A stretch of DNA of 64,000 bases from Palsa-1447 sp964414785 (GTDB taxonomy: Bacteria; Verrucomicrobiota; Verrucomicrobiia; Opitutales; Opitutaceae). The stretch spans positions 16,132 through 80,131 of the forward strand of contig CAYPXZ010000013.1 in the NCBI GenBank assembly GCA_964414785.1, in the 5' to 3' direction. The notes beneath the pieces are model-generated. The model searched no databases and was not told where the DNA came from. It saw nothing but the letters and a program-made list of their open reading frames with translations. Below, piece by piece: positions 26,965 to 35,219 of the stretch (its first letter is position 1; each line of letters starts with the position of its first letter). The translations under genes were made by a program, and so were the position numbers.

Positions 26965-27816
26965 TCAGCCGAAGCGGCCCGATACATAGGCCTCGGTCTG
27001 CGGGTTCCCAGGATTGGTGAACATGTTGCGCGTATTGCCGAACTCAATCAGACGCCCCATGTAGAAGAACGCGGTCCGGTCCGAGCATCGGGCGGCCTGC
27101 TGCATGTTGTGGGTTACAATGACGACGGTGTATGCCTCGCGCAGCGTCTGAATGAGCTCCTCGATCTTCGCGGTGGCAAGGGGATCCAGCGCCGAGCACG
27201 GCTCGTCCATAAGGAGCGTCTCCGGCTGCACCGCGAGAGAGCGAGCGATGCACAGGCGCTGCTGCTGGCCCCCGGAAAGGCTCGTCCCGGGCTTGTTGAG
27301 GTAGTCCTTCACCTCGTCCCAGAGTGCCGCCATGTGGAGCGACTTCTCAAGGCGCTCCTGCAGGACCGCCTTGTCGCGCACGCCGTTCAATCGCAGTCCG
27401 ACCAGGACATTTTCCTTTATGGACATCGTTGGGAAGGGATTGGACTTCTGAAAGACCATCCCCACCCTGCGCCGGATCGCGACGGCCTCGACCCCGGGCC
27501 CGTAAAGGTCGCTGCCGAAGTGGCGCAGCGAACCCTCGAGGCGCGTGCCCGGGGTCAGCTCGTGCATCCTGTTGAGCGCCCTAAGGAAGGTGGACTTTCC
27601 GCAGCCGCTCGGGCCAATGATGGCCGTGACCTTCCTTGCGGGAATCTGGATCGTGACGTCCTGCAGGGCCTGGCGCTGGCCGTACCAAAGGCTGAAATTG
27701 CGGATATCAAAGGCGATCGCCTCGGACTCTACGGGGAGGCTCGCCGTCCCGGCCGGGGCCGGCTCCGGGGATGCGCGAACCGATGCCGCTTCGGGGAGGG
27801 TGGACATGGCGTTCAA
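26965..27816 (-). CDS. pstB: Phosphate ABC transporter ATP-binding protein PstB
   Basis: A 283-residue ABC ATPase. Walker A is GPSGCGKSTF, the PstB-typical helix is RALNRMHELTPG, the signature is LSGGQQQRLCIARSLA and Walker B is LLMDEPCSALDP. It powers high-affinity phosphate import through PstA and PstC. The TTG at 27816 overlaps the pstA stop (TTGA). An ATG three codons later (27807) is an equally good start. A 35-residue Ala/Pro-rich N-terminal extension precedes the conserved domain. Confidence 0.95.
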   Translation of the reverse strand: MNAMSTLPEAASVRASPEPAPAGTASLPVESEAIAFDIRNFSLWYGQRQALQDVTIQIPARKVTAIIGPSGCGKSTFLRALNRMHELTPGTRLEGSLRHFGSDLYGPGVEAVAIRRRVGMVFQKSNPFPTMSIKENVLVGLRLNGVRDKAVLQERLEKSLHMAALWDEVKDYLNKPGTSLSGGQQQRLCIARSLAVQPETLLMDEPCSALDPLATAKIEELIQTLREAYTVVIVTHNMQQAARCSDRTAFFYMGRLIEFGNTRNMFTNPGNPQTEAYVSGRFG

Positions 27817-28682
27817 TGGGTCTTGTTGCGGTCGCGCGAAAGTACGCGAACCGTAATATTGAGTGCGAGAATCAAAGCCATAAGCACGAGCGCGCCGGCC
27901 CAGGCCTGCCTGTGCCAGTCGTCATAGGGGGAAATGGCGTAGGCAAATATCTGAAGCGGAAGGGCTGAAATCGGCTCTTTTAAGTTGTGGCTCCAGAACG
28001 TGTTTCCAAGGGCCGTAAAGAGGAGCGGCGCGGTCTCTCCAGCGATGCGGGCGAGCGCTACAATGACACCCGTCGCAATTCCTTTCAGAGCGGTACGCAC
28101 GACAATGACCATGATCACCTTCCACCGAGCGACCCCAAGGGCCAGCGCCGCCTCGCGGTAGCTTTGGGGAACGAGGACGAGCACCTCCTCCGTGGTTCGC
28201 ATCACCAGGGGCACCATCATGAGACCAAGGGCAACCCCTCCGGCGTAGGCTGAGAACGTTTTAAAGGGAACGACGAGCATCAGGTAGACCACCATCCCCC
28301 AGACAATCGACGGCACGCCGTTCAGCACGTCGGCAGCAAACCGCAACCAGTCGTTGGCGATGTCGGAGCCGTACTCTGCCAGATAGATCCCTCCAAAAAC
28401 GCCGAGAGGTACGCCAACTAGGCTTGCCATCGTCAGAAGTGTGATCGTCCCGACGATCGCGTTGGCCATGCCGCCACCGGTTTCCCCGGTGGGCTTCGGC
28501 AGCTGGGTGAAGAAGTTCCAATCGATAGAGCTCCAGCCATTGACCAGGAGAAAATAGAGGACGAGGAACAGCGGCGTGATGACCGCGAGAGCGCAGACCA
28601 CCAATACGCCCGTGACCAGGGTGCTCTTCATCCTACGCCAGCGCGCAAACTGTTCGGTAGGGAGGTAAGGCGAGGATTCCAC
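27813..28682 (-). CDS. pstA: Phosphate ABC transporter permease PstA
   Basis: A 289-residue permease with six predicted membrane helices and the binding-protein-dependent transport loop (EAALALGVARWKVIMVIVVR), which contacts PstB. The N-terminus MESSPYLPTEQFARWRRMKS is cytoplasmic and basic before the first helix. It forms the channel together with PstC, whose gene ends 4 bp upstream. The stop overlaps the pstB start region. Confidence 0.95.
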   Translation of the reverse strand: MESSPYLPTEQFARWRRMKSTLVTGVLVVCALAVITPLFLVLYFLLVNGWSSIDWNFFTQLPKPTGETGGGMANAIVGTITLLTMASLVGVPLGVFGGIYLAEYGSDIANDWLRFAADVLNGVPSIVWGMVVYLMLVVPFKTFSAYAGGVALGLMMVPLVMRTTEEVLVLVPQSYREAALALGVARWKVIMVIVVRTALKGIATGVIVALARIAGETAPLLFTALGNTFWSHNLKEPISALPLQIFAYAISPYDDWHRQAWAGALVLMALILALNITVRVLSRDRNKTH

Positions 28683-28686
28683 GGGG

Positions 28687-29649
28687 TCAGTTCACCTTGA
28701 TGGGGCCAGAACCGGTCATGCTCTTTAGCATGATCTGGGCGAGAATATTGACGGCGATGGCAACCCCAAGCAGGACCAGTCCCAGTTCGAACAGCGAGTT
28801 CAGGTAAAGGTCGCTGGTCGCTTCCGTGAATTCGTTGGCGATGACGCTCGCGAGCGTGTAGCCGGGGGCAAAGAGCGACGCGCTGATCTGCGGCCTGTTG
28901 CCAATTACCATGGTGACCGCCATGGTCTCGCCAAGCGCACGGCCCAAGCCAAGGACTGCGGCGCCAAAAAGCCCCCTTCGGGCGTAGCTAAGTACCGCGA
29001 TCTTCAGGACTTCCCAGCGAGTTGCACCCAGCGCATAGGCCGCTTCGCGCTGGAGGTCCGGGACGGAGCGCAGGATCTCACGCGAGATCGAGGTGATAAT
29101 CGGCAGGATCATGATCGCGACGACGATTCCTGCGGCGAGCATGCTCACGCCGTAGATCGGCCCCTGAAACAAGGGCAAAAAGCCCAGGTAGCGCTTCAAC
29201 CAGACGAAAAGGTAATCCCTAAGCCAGGGGACCAGGATAAATATGCCCCAAAGGCCAAAAATGACGCTGGGCACCGCGGCGAGCATTTCGATCGCCATGA
29301 CAATGGGCTGGCGAAGCTTGATCGGCGCCAATTCGGTTAGGAAGAGCGCCGTCGAGACCCCAAGGGGCACGGCGATCATCAGGGCTATCAGCGACGAAAC
29401 GAGTGTCCCAAAAATGAAAGGAAGGGCCCCGTACTTGTCCTGAACAGGGTCCCATTCCGAGCTCCATAGGAATCCGAAGCCAAACTTGGCGACTGACATT
29501 CGCGATCCCGCGTAGAGCTGCCAGCCCACAAGGACGATGAGCACCACAATCATCGTGGCGGCCGCCGCGGCCACCCACTTGAACGCGATATCCGGCATGC
29601 GGGAGCCGGGAGCGGGCAAAACACTGGATTGGGATGGCGCGATGCTCAT
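28687..29649 (-). CDS. pstC: Phosphate ABC transporter permease PstC
   Basis: A 320-residue permease with a long cytoplasmic N-terminus, the first helix at about residues 27-48 and the EAA loop REAAYALGATRWEVLKIAVL. GLGRALGETMAVTMVIGNRP is the conserved PstC/PstA segment following that loop. It pairs with PstA. It is separated from pstS by a strong stem-loop, and pstA begins 4 bp after its stop. Confidence 0.95.
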   Translation of the reverse strand: MSIAPSQSSVLPAPGSRMPDIAFKWVAAAAATMIVVLIVLVGWQLYAGSRMSVAKFGFGFLWSSEWDPVQDKYGALPFIFGTLVSSLIALMIAVPLGVSTALFLTELAPIKLRQPIVMAIEMLAAVPSVIFGLWGIFILVPWLRDYLFVWLKRYLGFLPLFQGPIYGVSMLAAGIVVAIMILPIITSISREILRSVPDLQREAAYALGATRWEVLKIAVLSYARRGLFGAAVLGLGRALGETMAVTMVIGNRPQISASLFAPGYTLASVIANEFTEATSDLYLNSLFELGLVLLGVAIAVNILAQIMLKSMTGSGPIKVN

Positions 29650-29660
29650 CGGATTGCGGG

Positions 29661-29686
29661 GCGGGCGTGAGTGGCCTCACGCCCGC
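29661..29686 (-). promoter_or_regulatory. Perfect 11-bp stem-loop between pstS and pstC
   Basis: GCGGGCGTGAG and its exact complement flank a TGGC loop. The structure lies in the 52-bp gap between the pstS stop and the pstC start and lacks a T-run, so it is not a full terminator. It most likely stabilises the upstream mRNA or attenuates read-through, giving more binding protein than permease. Confidence 0.55.
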
Positions 29687-29701
29687 ATAACTAATTTCGG
29701 G

Positions 29702-30721
29702 TCAATACTTAATGCTATTTACCTTTTCGAGGGCCCGCTGCCTGAGGCTGTCAGGCAAGGGTGCATAGAGGAGCGAAGCAGCCATTCCTTCGCCATCTTG
29801 GTAAGCCCACTTCAGGAATTCGACAAGTTTCTTGCCCTTGGCGGAATCCGACTGCTGCTGGTACACGAGCAGCCAGGTCGCGCTGGCAATCGGGTAGGAC
29901 TTCTCGCCTGGGGGATTTGTGATCGAAAAACGCAGGTCATCCGGGATCTCCGCGGTAGCGAGCGCGTCGGTCACCGACTCGATCGTCGGCGTGATGTAAT
30001 TGCCTGCCGCGTTCTTCACGTCCGCGAAGGGAAGTTTGTTCTGCTTTGCGTAGGCCAGTTCTATGTATCCGATGGCGCCCGGAGTCTGTTTGATCTGGCC
30101 CGAAACGCCCTCATTGCCCTTGCCGCCCAACCCCGTCGGCCAACTGACCGACGTACCCTTTCCGACCTTTGCCTTCCAATCGGGGCTCACCTTGCTCAGG
30201 TAGTCCGTCCAAATGTAGCTCGTTCCGCTCCCATCCGAACGGTGCACCACAACGATATCGGTGTCCGGCAGGGCGACGCCCGGATTCTGGCTCGCGATCG
30301 CGGGGTCATTCCATTTCGTGATCTTGCCGAGGAAGACATTGGCAATCGTCGGTCCGTCAAAACGCAGCTTCAGGTCGCCCGGAAGGTTATAGCTCAGGAC
30401 GTCCGCGCCCGCCACGGTCGGGATATGGAGCAGTCTCCGGGGAGCCTTCGCAAGGTTCTCGTCGGACATGGGGCCGTCGGAAGCTCCAAAATCAACGGTC
30501 TCCGCCAGAATCTGCTTCTGGCCGCCTCCGGAGCCGATCGATTGGTAGTTGAACCTCACAGACGGATCCACCTTGGCATACTCATCGAACCATTTTGAAT
30601 AGATCGGGAATGGGAACGTGGCGCCCGCACCGTTGATGAGCATCTGGGCGGATCCGGTCGCCGCGCCGGCAATCGTAAGGGCCCCAAGGAGGGCAATCCG
30701 GGTGATTTTGAAGGGTAGCAT
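29702..30721 (-). CDS. pstS: Periplasmic phosphate-binding protein PstS
   Basis: A 339-residue substrate-binding protein with a signal peptide (residues 1-25, ending ATGSAQ). Phosphate-binding loops are visible: NGAGATFPFPIYSKW, YQSIGSGGGQKQI, DFGASDGPM, and VVHRSDGSGTSYIWTDYLS with the conserved arginine and SGT. It captures phosphate for PstCAB. It is the first gene of the pst operon and is preceded by a Pho-box-like repeat. Confidence 0.96.
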   Translation of the reverse strand: MLPFKITRIALLGALTIAGAATGSAQMLINGAGATFPFPIYSKWFDEYAKVDPSVRFNYQSIGSGGGQKQILAETVDFGASDGPMSDENLAKAPRRLLHIPTVAGADVLSYNLPGDLKLRFDGPTIANVFLGKITKWNDPAIASQNPGVALPDTDIVVVHRSDGSGTSYIWTDYLSKVSPDWKAKVGKGTSVSWPTGLGGKGNEGVSGQIKQTPGAIGYIELAYAKQNKLPFADVKNAAGNYITPTIESVTDALATAEIPDDLRFSITNPPGEKSYPIASATWLLVYQQQSDSAKGKKLVEFLKWAYQDGEGMAASLLYAPLPDSLRQRALEKVNSIKY

Positions 30722-30769
30722 GATGGTATTTCGGACGTTGTTTTCTTTGATGGTTAGTACCGCCGCAAA

Positions 30770-30812
30770 GGTATATCCCCCATGTTACGGACGCGTGACG
30801 GGCGGGTGACAC
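30770..30812 (-). promoter_or_regulatory. Pho-box-like direct repeat and -10 element of pstS
   Basis: On the coding strand two copies of a TGTCAC/CGTCAC half-site lie exactly 11 bp apart (30806-30811 and 30795-30800). This is the spacing of PhoB half-sites (consensus CTGTCAT twice). A TATACC element at 30770-30775 follows about 19 bp downstream, as in promoters where the Pho box replaces the -35. Given phoB in the same operon, this is probably the autoregulated pst promoter. Confidence 0.6.
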
Positions 30813-30838
30813 TAAGGTTAAAGGGCCCCCCGGCGGGG

Positions 30839-30870
30839 CTTTGCGCGCAAAGATCGCGCTTGCGCGCAAG
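30839..30870. promoter_or_regulatory. Two adjacent perfect palindromes before the SulP gene
   Basis: CTTTGCGCGCAAAG (30839-30852) and CTTGCGCGCAAG (30859-30870) share the core TTGCGCGCAA and have centres 19 bp apart, close to two helical turns. They lie 25 bp upstream of the chosen SulP start and downstream of the divergent pstS promoter. The arrangement fits a dimeric repressor or activator binding as a pair. Confidence 0.45.
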
Positions 30871-30894
30871 GGGCTCCAACATGAGACCTTCCCA

Positions 30895-32703
30895 ATGGAC
30901 AGCGTGACAGAGCTTACCGAGGAGGTCGCGGCCTTGGGGCAGCATATGTTCAGGGTGCGCCTGCCCTTCCTGGCGGAGCTCAGGGACTATTCCTGGGTCA
31001 AGTTCCGCGCGGACCTGATCGCCGGGGCGACCGTGACCCTCGTTTCGATACCCCAGGCGGTCGGCTTCTCGCTGATCCTAAACCTGCCGCCTGCCCCGGT
31101 CATCGCCTCCGTCGTCATCGGGGGGTTCATCGGCGCCCTCTTCTTCTCTTCCAGGCACCACGTCTTCGGCCCGACGAGCTCCATCAGCCTCATCGTGGCG
31201 GCCACCATTGCGGCAAACTCGACCACGGGGCTCACCCCCCTCGAACTGGCGGTCTACCTCTCGGCGCTGATCGGGGTCGTCCAGCTCTTCTCAGGGCTCC
31301 TCAATTTCGGGGAGATCACCAAGTTCATCTCGAGGTCGGTCGTCATCGGCTACAGCACAGGGATCGGCATCCTCTTAATCGCCAGCCAGCTCCACAACCT
31401 CCTGGGCTACCGCGTGGAGGTCGGACAGAACTTCTCGACCAACGTCCTGCAGGCCCTCTTCGACCTGGGGACGGCCCATGTCTATCCCTACGCGATCGGC
31501 ATCGGCGCCCTCACCTTCGCCATCTTCTGGGCCGTGCGCAGGCTGCGTCCGACCTGGCCCGAGGCGCTCATCGGCCTCGCCGCGCTCGGCCTCGGCGCGA
31601 AGATCTTCACCCTCTACGTCCACCAGGTCCCCTTCCTGATGGTGCGCGACGAGGGGGCCCTTACGGCGATCGTTCCGGCCTTCGCCGGGGTCCCGTTCGG
31701 CCCGCGCAGGCTGCACCTCCTGCCCGAGCTCGCCGGCACGGCGATCGCCATATCGATCCTCGGCATGCTCGAGGCGGCCTCGATCACCAAGGGCCTCGCG
31801 GCCAAGAGCGGCCAGAAGATCGAGCCCAACCAGGAGCTTATCGGCATGGGCGCCGCCAATATCGCGTGCGCCTGCTTCGGGGCGGTCCCGGGCTCCTCGT
31901 CGTTCGCCCGCTCCTCCGTCAATTTCCAGAGCGGGGCGAGGACCCAGGTCTCCTCCATGCTCAGCAGCGTGGTCGTGCTCCTTGTCCTTGGCTTCGTCAC
32001 CCCGGTCTTCAACTTCATCCCCGTAGCGGCGCTGGCGGCCCACCTGATCCGCGTCGGCTTCAAGATGATCAACTGGCACCAGATCCGCATCTCGTGCCGA
32101 TCCACGCCGTCCGACCTGGTCGTGTTCGTCGTGACCCTGGGCTCGTGCCTCTTTCTCAGGCTCGACACGGCGATCTACGTCGGCATCGGCGTCTCCCTCG
32201 CCCTCTTCCTTAGGAAGACGAGCACCCCGACCCTCGTCGAGTACGCCGTCAACGAGTCCGGGAACCTGGCCGAGCTGAGCGACCCCAACCAGCGCCCCCA
32301 CCCCCAGATCTCCATCATCCACGTCGAGGGCGAACTCTTCTTCGGCGCCGCCGACCTGTTCCAGGAGCAGGTGCGCAGCCTCGCCGAGAACCAGAACATA
32401 AGGGTCTTCATACTGCGGATGAAGAACGCCCGGCACCTCGACGCGTCCACCGTGATGGCACTCGAGAGCCTCTACGACTACCTCCGGGAGACCAGCCGCT
32501 ACCTGCTGATCAGCGGGAGCAACCCCGATGTCACCCGCGTCCTTGAGAACAGCGGGCTCCTGCAGAAGATCGGCCGGGAGAACATATTCCCGGCCGAGTC
32601 CAACGCCACCGTGGCCACGCGCAACGCCCTGAAGCGCGCCAAGGAGCTCCTGCCCGGCGAACCGCTCGACCTGCGGGTCTTCTACGACAAGAAGAAGGTC
32701 TAG
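30895..32703 (+). CDS. SulP-family anion transporter with STAS domain
   Basis: A 602-residue protein. The membrane part has about 10-12 helices and the SulP motif (DLIAGATVTLVSIPQAVGFS). The cytoplasmic STAS domain starts around residue 460 (ISIIHVEGELFFGAADLFQE) and includes FILRMKNARHLDASTVMALE. Members import sulfate, bicarbonate or other anions; the substrate is uncertain. A TTG at 30841 would start inside a palindrome and add 18 residues, so I prefer ATG 30895. The stop shares four bases (CTAG) with the stop of the convergent GH35 gene. Confidence 0.9.
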   Translation: MDSVTELTEEVAALGQHMFRVRLPFLAELRDYSWVKFRADLIAGATVTLVSIPQAVGFSLILNLPPAPVIASVVIGGFIGALFFSSRHHVFGPTSSISLIVAATIAANSTTGLTPLELAVYLSALIGVVQLFSGLLNFGEITKFISRSVVIGYSTGIGILLIASQLHNLLGYRVEVGQNFSTNVLQALFDLGTAHVYPYAIGIGALTFAIFWAVRRLRPTWPEALIGLAALGLGAKIFTLYVHQVPFLMVRDEGALTAIVPAFAGVPFGPRRLHLLPELAGTAIAISILGMLEAASITKGLAAKSGQKIEPNQELIGMGAANIACACFGAVPGSSSFARSSVNFQSGARTQVSSMLSSVVVLLVLGFVTPVFNFIPVAALAAHLIRVGFKMINWHQIRISCRSTPSDLVVFVVTLGSCLFLRLDTAIYVGIGVSLALFLRKTSTPTLVEYAVNESGNLAELSDPNQRPHPQISIIHVEGELFFGAADLFQEQVRSLAENQNIRVFILRMKNARHLDASTVMALESLYDYLRETSRYLLISGSNPDVTRVLENSGLLQKIGRENIFPAESNATVATRNALKRAKELLPGEPLDLRVFYDKKKV

Positions 32704-34331
32704 TAGGTCCCCAATCGCACGTGCAGCGCGACCGGCGCCGACGCGAAATTCAGACCGTAGTCCGTCTGGTCGCCGTTCCAGATCCGCGTGGGCTTGAAGG
32801 CGCCGTTCGTGTACGACCCCTCCTCCACGCGCAGGAATTCCCGCTGGGCCTTGGAGCCGGGCTCCGACGGGAGGAAGTCCACCCTGCACGCGTGACCCGC
32901 CACCAGGAACTCGTTCTCACCGGTGCTGGCGACAAGTGCACGGCCCGTGGGCTCGGGGTTGCCGCGGGGCTCTGCGCCGTTGCCGAAGGGGGGGACCCCG
33001 TACGTGACGACCGCCTTCCACGGCCCGAAGACCATCGTCTGGGTATGCTCGCCCAGCTCCTCGGCGACGGCCTGCAGCCTGCCCTCGAAGTTGGCCCGGG
33101 CGACCTCGCGCATGATCGGTGCAACCATCCGGTAATTGACCGCGAACTGAGCCAGGGGATCCTCGTCGGGCTTTCGGGCCGTCAACGGGACGTAGCCGTC
33201 CGCGCCCCGGTCGATCCCGAAGGGAGCCCAGCCGACCGCGCCCCTGCCGAGGGCCGCGAAGAACATGCGCGCGTAGAAGGGCGAGCCGCCGTTCTCCGGG
33301 ACAAGGAGCGGGTTGTCGGGCCTCGCGTAGAGCTCGAGCACCCGGCGGTAGTGGGCGCTGTCCGGCTGGTAGATGTCGGGCGCCAGGGCGTCCAGGGCGG
33401 GCGCCGCGGCCCTCCAGATCGCCAGCACGTTGTCCGTGGGACCGCCGCTCTCGTAGGTGCCCGCAGGCCCGGGCGCGATCGGGTCGCGCAGCGCCGCGTT
33501 CGTGTACATGGGAAGCGCGTACTCCGCCTTCCCCGCGGCCGCCACCTGGCCGACGAAGCGCCCGACCGACCAGGCGTGGAAATACTCGTCCGCGTCGGAG
33601 CCGAACACCTTCCTCCAGCTTCCGCCCGCCTTCGAGCCCATGCCGAGGGCCGCCAGCAGGTCGGTCGGGACGGGCTGCCCAAAGAGGGCCTCGGCGGCCG
33701 GCGAATAGTCGCGGATGCTGTTCCAGGCCCCCGACTCGTTCTCGACCTGGACCAGGATGACGGTGTGCGGCGAGTCGGCGGCCTTCAGGTGGCGCATGAG
33801 GGCCGCGAAGGCCTTGCTGTCGGCGGCGAGGGCCGTCGCGGAATGGGGAGAGGGCGAATCGACCCGCAGCCCGGACTTCCCGATGATCTTCGGGCTTAGC
33901 TCCGGGTTGGCCTTCACCCAGAGCGGCTCGTAGTGCGAGCTCCCGTTCTTCCACGTCCCGAACCACAGGAGCACGAGCCGCACGTGGTGCTCGCGTGCCT
34001 GCCTGAGCATCGTGTCGACGATCGTCGTGTCGTAGCGCCCCGCCTCGGGCTCGAACTGCTCCCAATAAACGGGCGCCTCAAGGGCGTTGGCGCCGAGCCG
34101 CTCGATCGCCGACCATACGCCCGGCAGGGTCGAGGGCCACGCGCTCGAGTTGTTGCACTGGCCCGCCATGACGAGGAAGGGCGCCCCGTCGACAAAGAGG
34201 GCGTGCCTGCCGTCCCTCTGCTCGAAGTGCGGCAGCGGGCTCGGCGCGTCGTCGGCGGCCGCCTGGGCGGGCAGCGCCCATGACGCCAGGGCTGTTAGCA
34301 GTGCAAGGCCGATCCTGTGGGGTGTCTTCAT
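32700..34331 (-). CDS. Secreted GH35-like beta-galactosidase
   Basis: A 543-residue protein with a signal peptide (residues 1-25, ending AQAAA). The TIM-barrel start shows GANALEAPVYWEQFEPEAG. The acid/base motif VQVENES contains E199, and E346 in LLVPENGG is the likely nucleophile. The C-terminal half resembles the DUF5597 extension of GH35-like enzymes acting on beta-galactosides in plant or algal polysaccharide. It is monocistronic, convergent with the SulP gene. The specific substrate is unknown. Confidence 0.85.
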   Translation of the reverse strand: MKTPHRIGLALLTALASWALPAQAAADDAPSPLPHFEQRDGRHALFVDGAPFLVMAGQCNNSSAWPSTLPGVWSAIERLGANALEAPVYWEQFEPEAGRYDTTIVDTMLRQAREHHVRLVLLWFGTWKNGSSHYEPLWVKANPELSPKIIGKSGLRVDSPSPHSATALAADSKAFAALMRHLKAADSPHTVILVQVENESGAWNSIRDYSPAAEALFGQPVPTDLLAALGMGSKAGGSWRKVFGSDADEYFHAWSVGRFVGQVAAAGKAEYALPMYTNAALRDPIAPGPAGTYESGGPTDNVLAIWRAAAPALDALAPDIYQPDSAHYRRVLELYARPDNPLLVPENGGSPFYARMFFAALGRGAVGWAPFGIDRGADGYVPLTARKPDEDPLAQFAVNYRMVAPIMREVARANFEGRLQAVAEELGEHTQTMVFGPWKAVVTYGVPPFGNGAEPRGNPEPTGRALVASTGENEFLVAGHACRVDFLPSEPGSKAQREFLRVEEGSYTNGAFKPTRIWNGDQTDYGLNFASAPVALHVRLGTY

Positions 34332-34417
34332 CGGTGAAAAGGGGCTCCGACCGCGAGGGGAAGAGGAGCGTGCCAGCCGGCGCGGGCTTTGTCACGCCCG
34401 GTCCCGGGGGGCCGCTC

Positions 34418-35206
34418 CTAGCCGTCAAGCCTGTCCAAGAGGCGCAGGAGCCCGTCGAGGATCGTCAAGGGGTGAGGCGGCCAGCCGGGGATGTAGAGGT
34501 CGACGGGAAGAACGGCCCCCACCCCGCCCCTGACCTCGGGACTGCCGATGAACGGGCCGCCGGAAACCGCGGCGGCACCGACCGCGATGACGATCTTCGG
34601 CTCGGGCATCGCGTCCCACGTCTTCTTGAGGGCCAGCTCCATGTTCCTCGAGACGGGGCCCGTGACGACGAGGCCGTCCGCGTGCCTGGGCGACGCCACG
34701 AACTGGATCCCGAAGCGGCCGATGTCCCACCCTATCGTGCCGAGGACGTTGAGGTCGGCCTCCTCCGCCCCGTCGCCGCCCGCGCTCACCTGGCGCAGGC
34801 GCAGCGAGCGCCCGAAGAGCTTGCGCAGCCGCAGGTCGAGGGCCGCCGCCAGCCGGACCTCCTCGCTGCCCGGGGCGCCCAGAATGAGGTCCTCGCGGCG
34901 TCTCACGGCCATCCTGTGGTCCCCCGTCTGGGTGATGGCACCGTGGGGGCAGGCCGCGACGCATTCCGCGCAGAAGAGGCAGCGCCCGAGGTCAAGCCGG
35001 ACCCCCCCGCCAGACGGCTGCGCGATGGCCTCGGTCGGGCACACGTCCAGGCACTCGCCGCACCCCTGCGGGCACTTGGCGGCGTCGACCCTCAGGGCGC
35101 CCCCGTGGCGGTCCGGCAGGGGCGCGGGCGGGCCCTTCGGGTAGGCCATGGTCTCGCAGCCTCGCCTTAGGCGGTGGGTTAGGGTGTCGATCGCGTACCG
35201 GGGCAT
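34418..35206 (-). CDS. Ferredoxin-NuoB/HyfI fusion subunit without proximal-cluster cysteines
   Basis: A 262-residue fusion. The ferredoxin part has two 4Fe-4S motifs: C45, C49, C52, C56 (C-x3-C-x2-C-x3-CP, first spacing one residue longer than usual) and the canonical C76, C79, C82, C86. The C-terminal part (from RSLRLRQV) aligns with NuoB/HycG-type small subunits, including RFGIQFVASPRHADGLVVTG. All four cysteines that normally hold the proximal cluster are replaced. The SCNxC-type motif is now GGDGAEE (D145, E148), the GxCA position is A212, and YIPGCPP is YIPGWPP (W242). It is the last gene of the operon, 13 bp after hyfG. Confidence 0.88.
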   Translation of the reverse strand: MPRYAIDTLTHRLRRGCETMAYPKGPPAPLPDRHGGALRVDAAKCPQGCGECLDVCPTEAIAQPSGGGVRLDLGRCLFCAECVAACPHGAITQTGDHRMAVRRREDLILGAPGSEEVRLAAALDLRLRKLFGRSLRLRQVSAGGDGAEEADLNVLGTIGWDIGRFGIQFVASPRHADGLVVTGPVSRNMELALKKTWDAMPEPKIVIAVGAAAVSGGPFIGSPEVRGGVGAVLPVDLYIPGWPPHPLTILDGLLRLLDRLDG

Positions 35207-35219
35207 CGTGGGGGGCGGA

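Noticed and set aside
31375..32889. Long minus-strand frame opposite the SulP gene
   Set aside because: Antisense shadow; the sequence is highly charged and low complexity.
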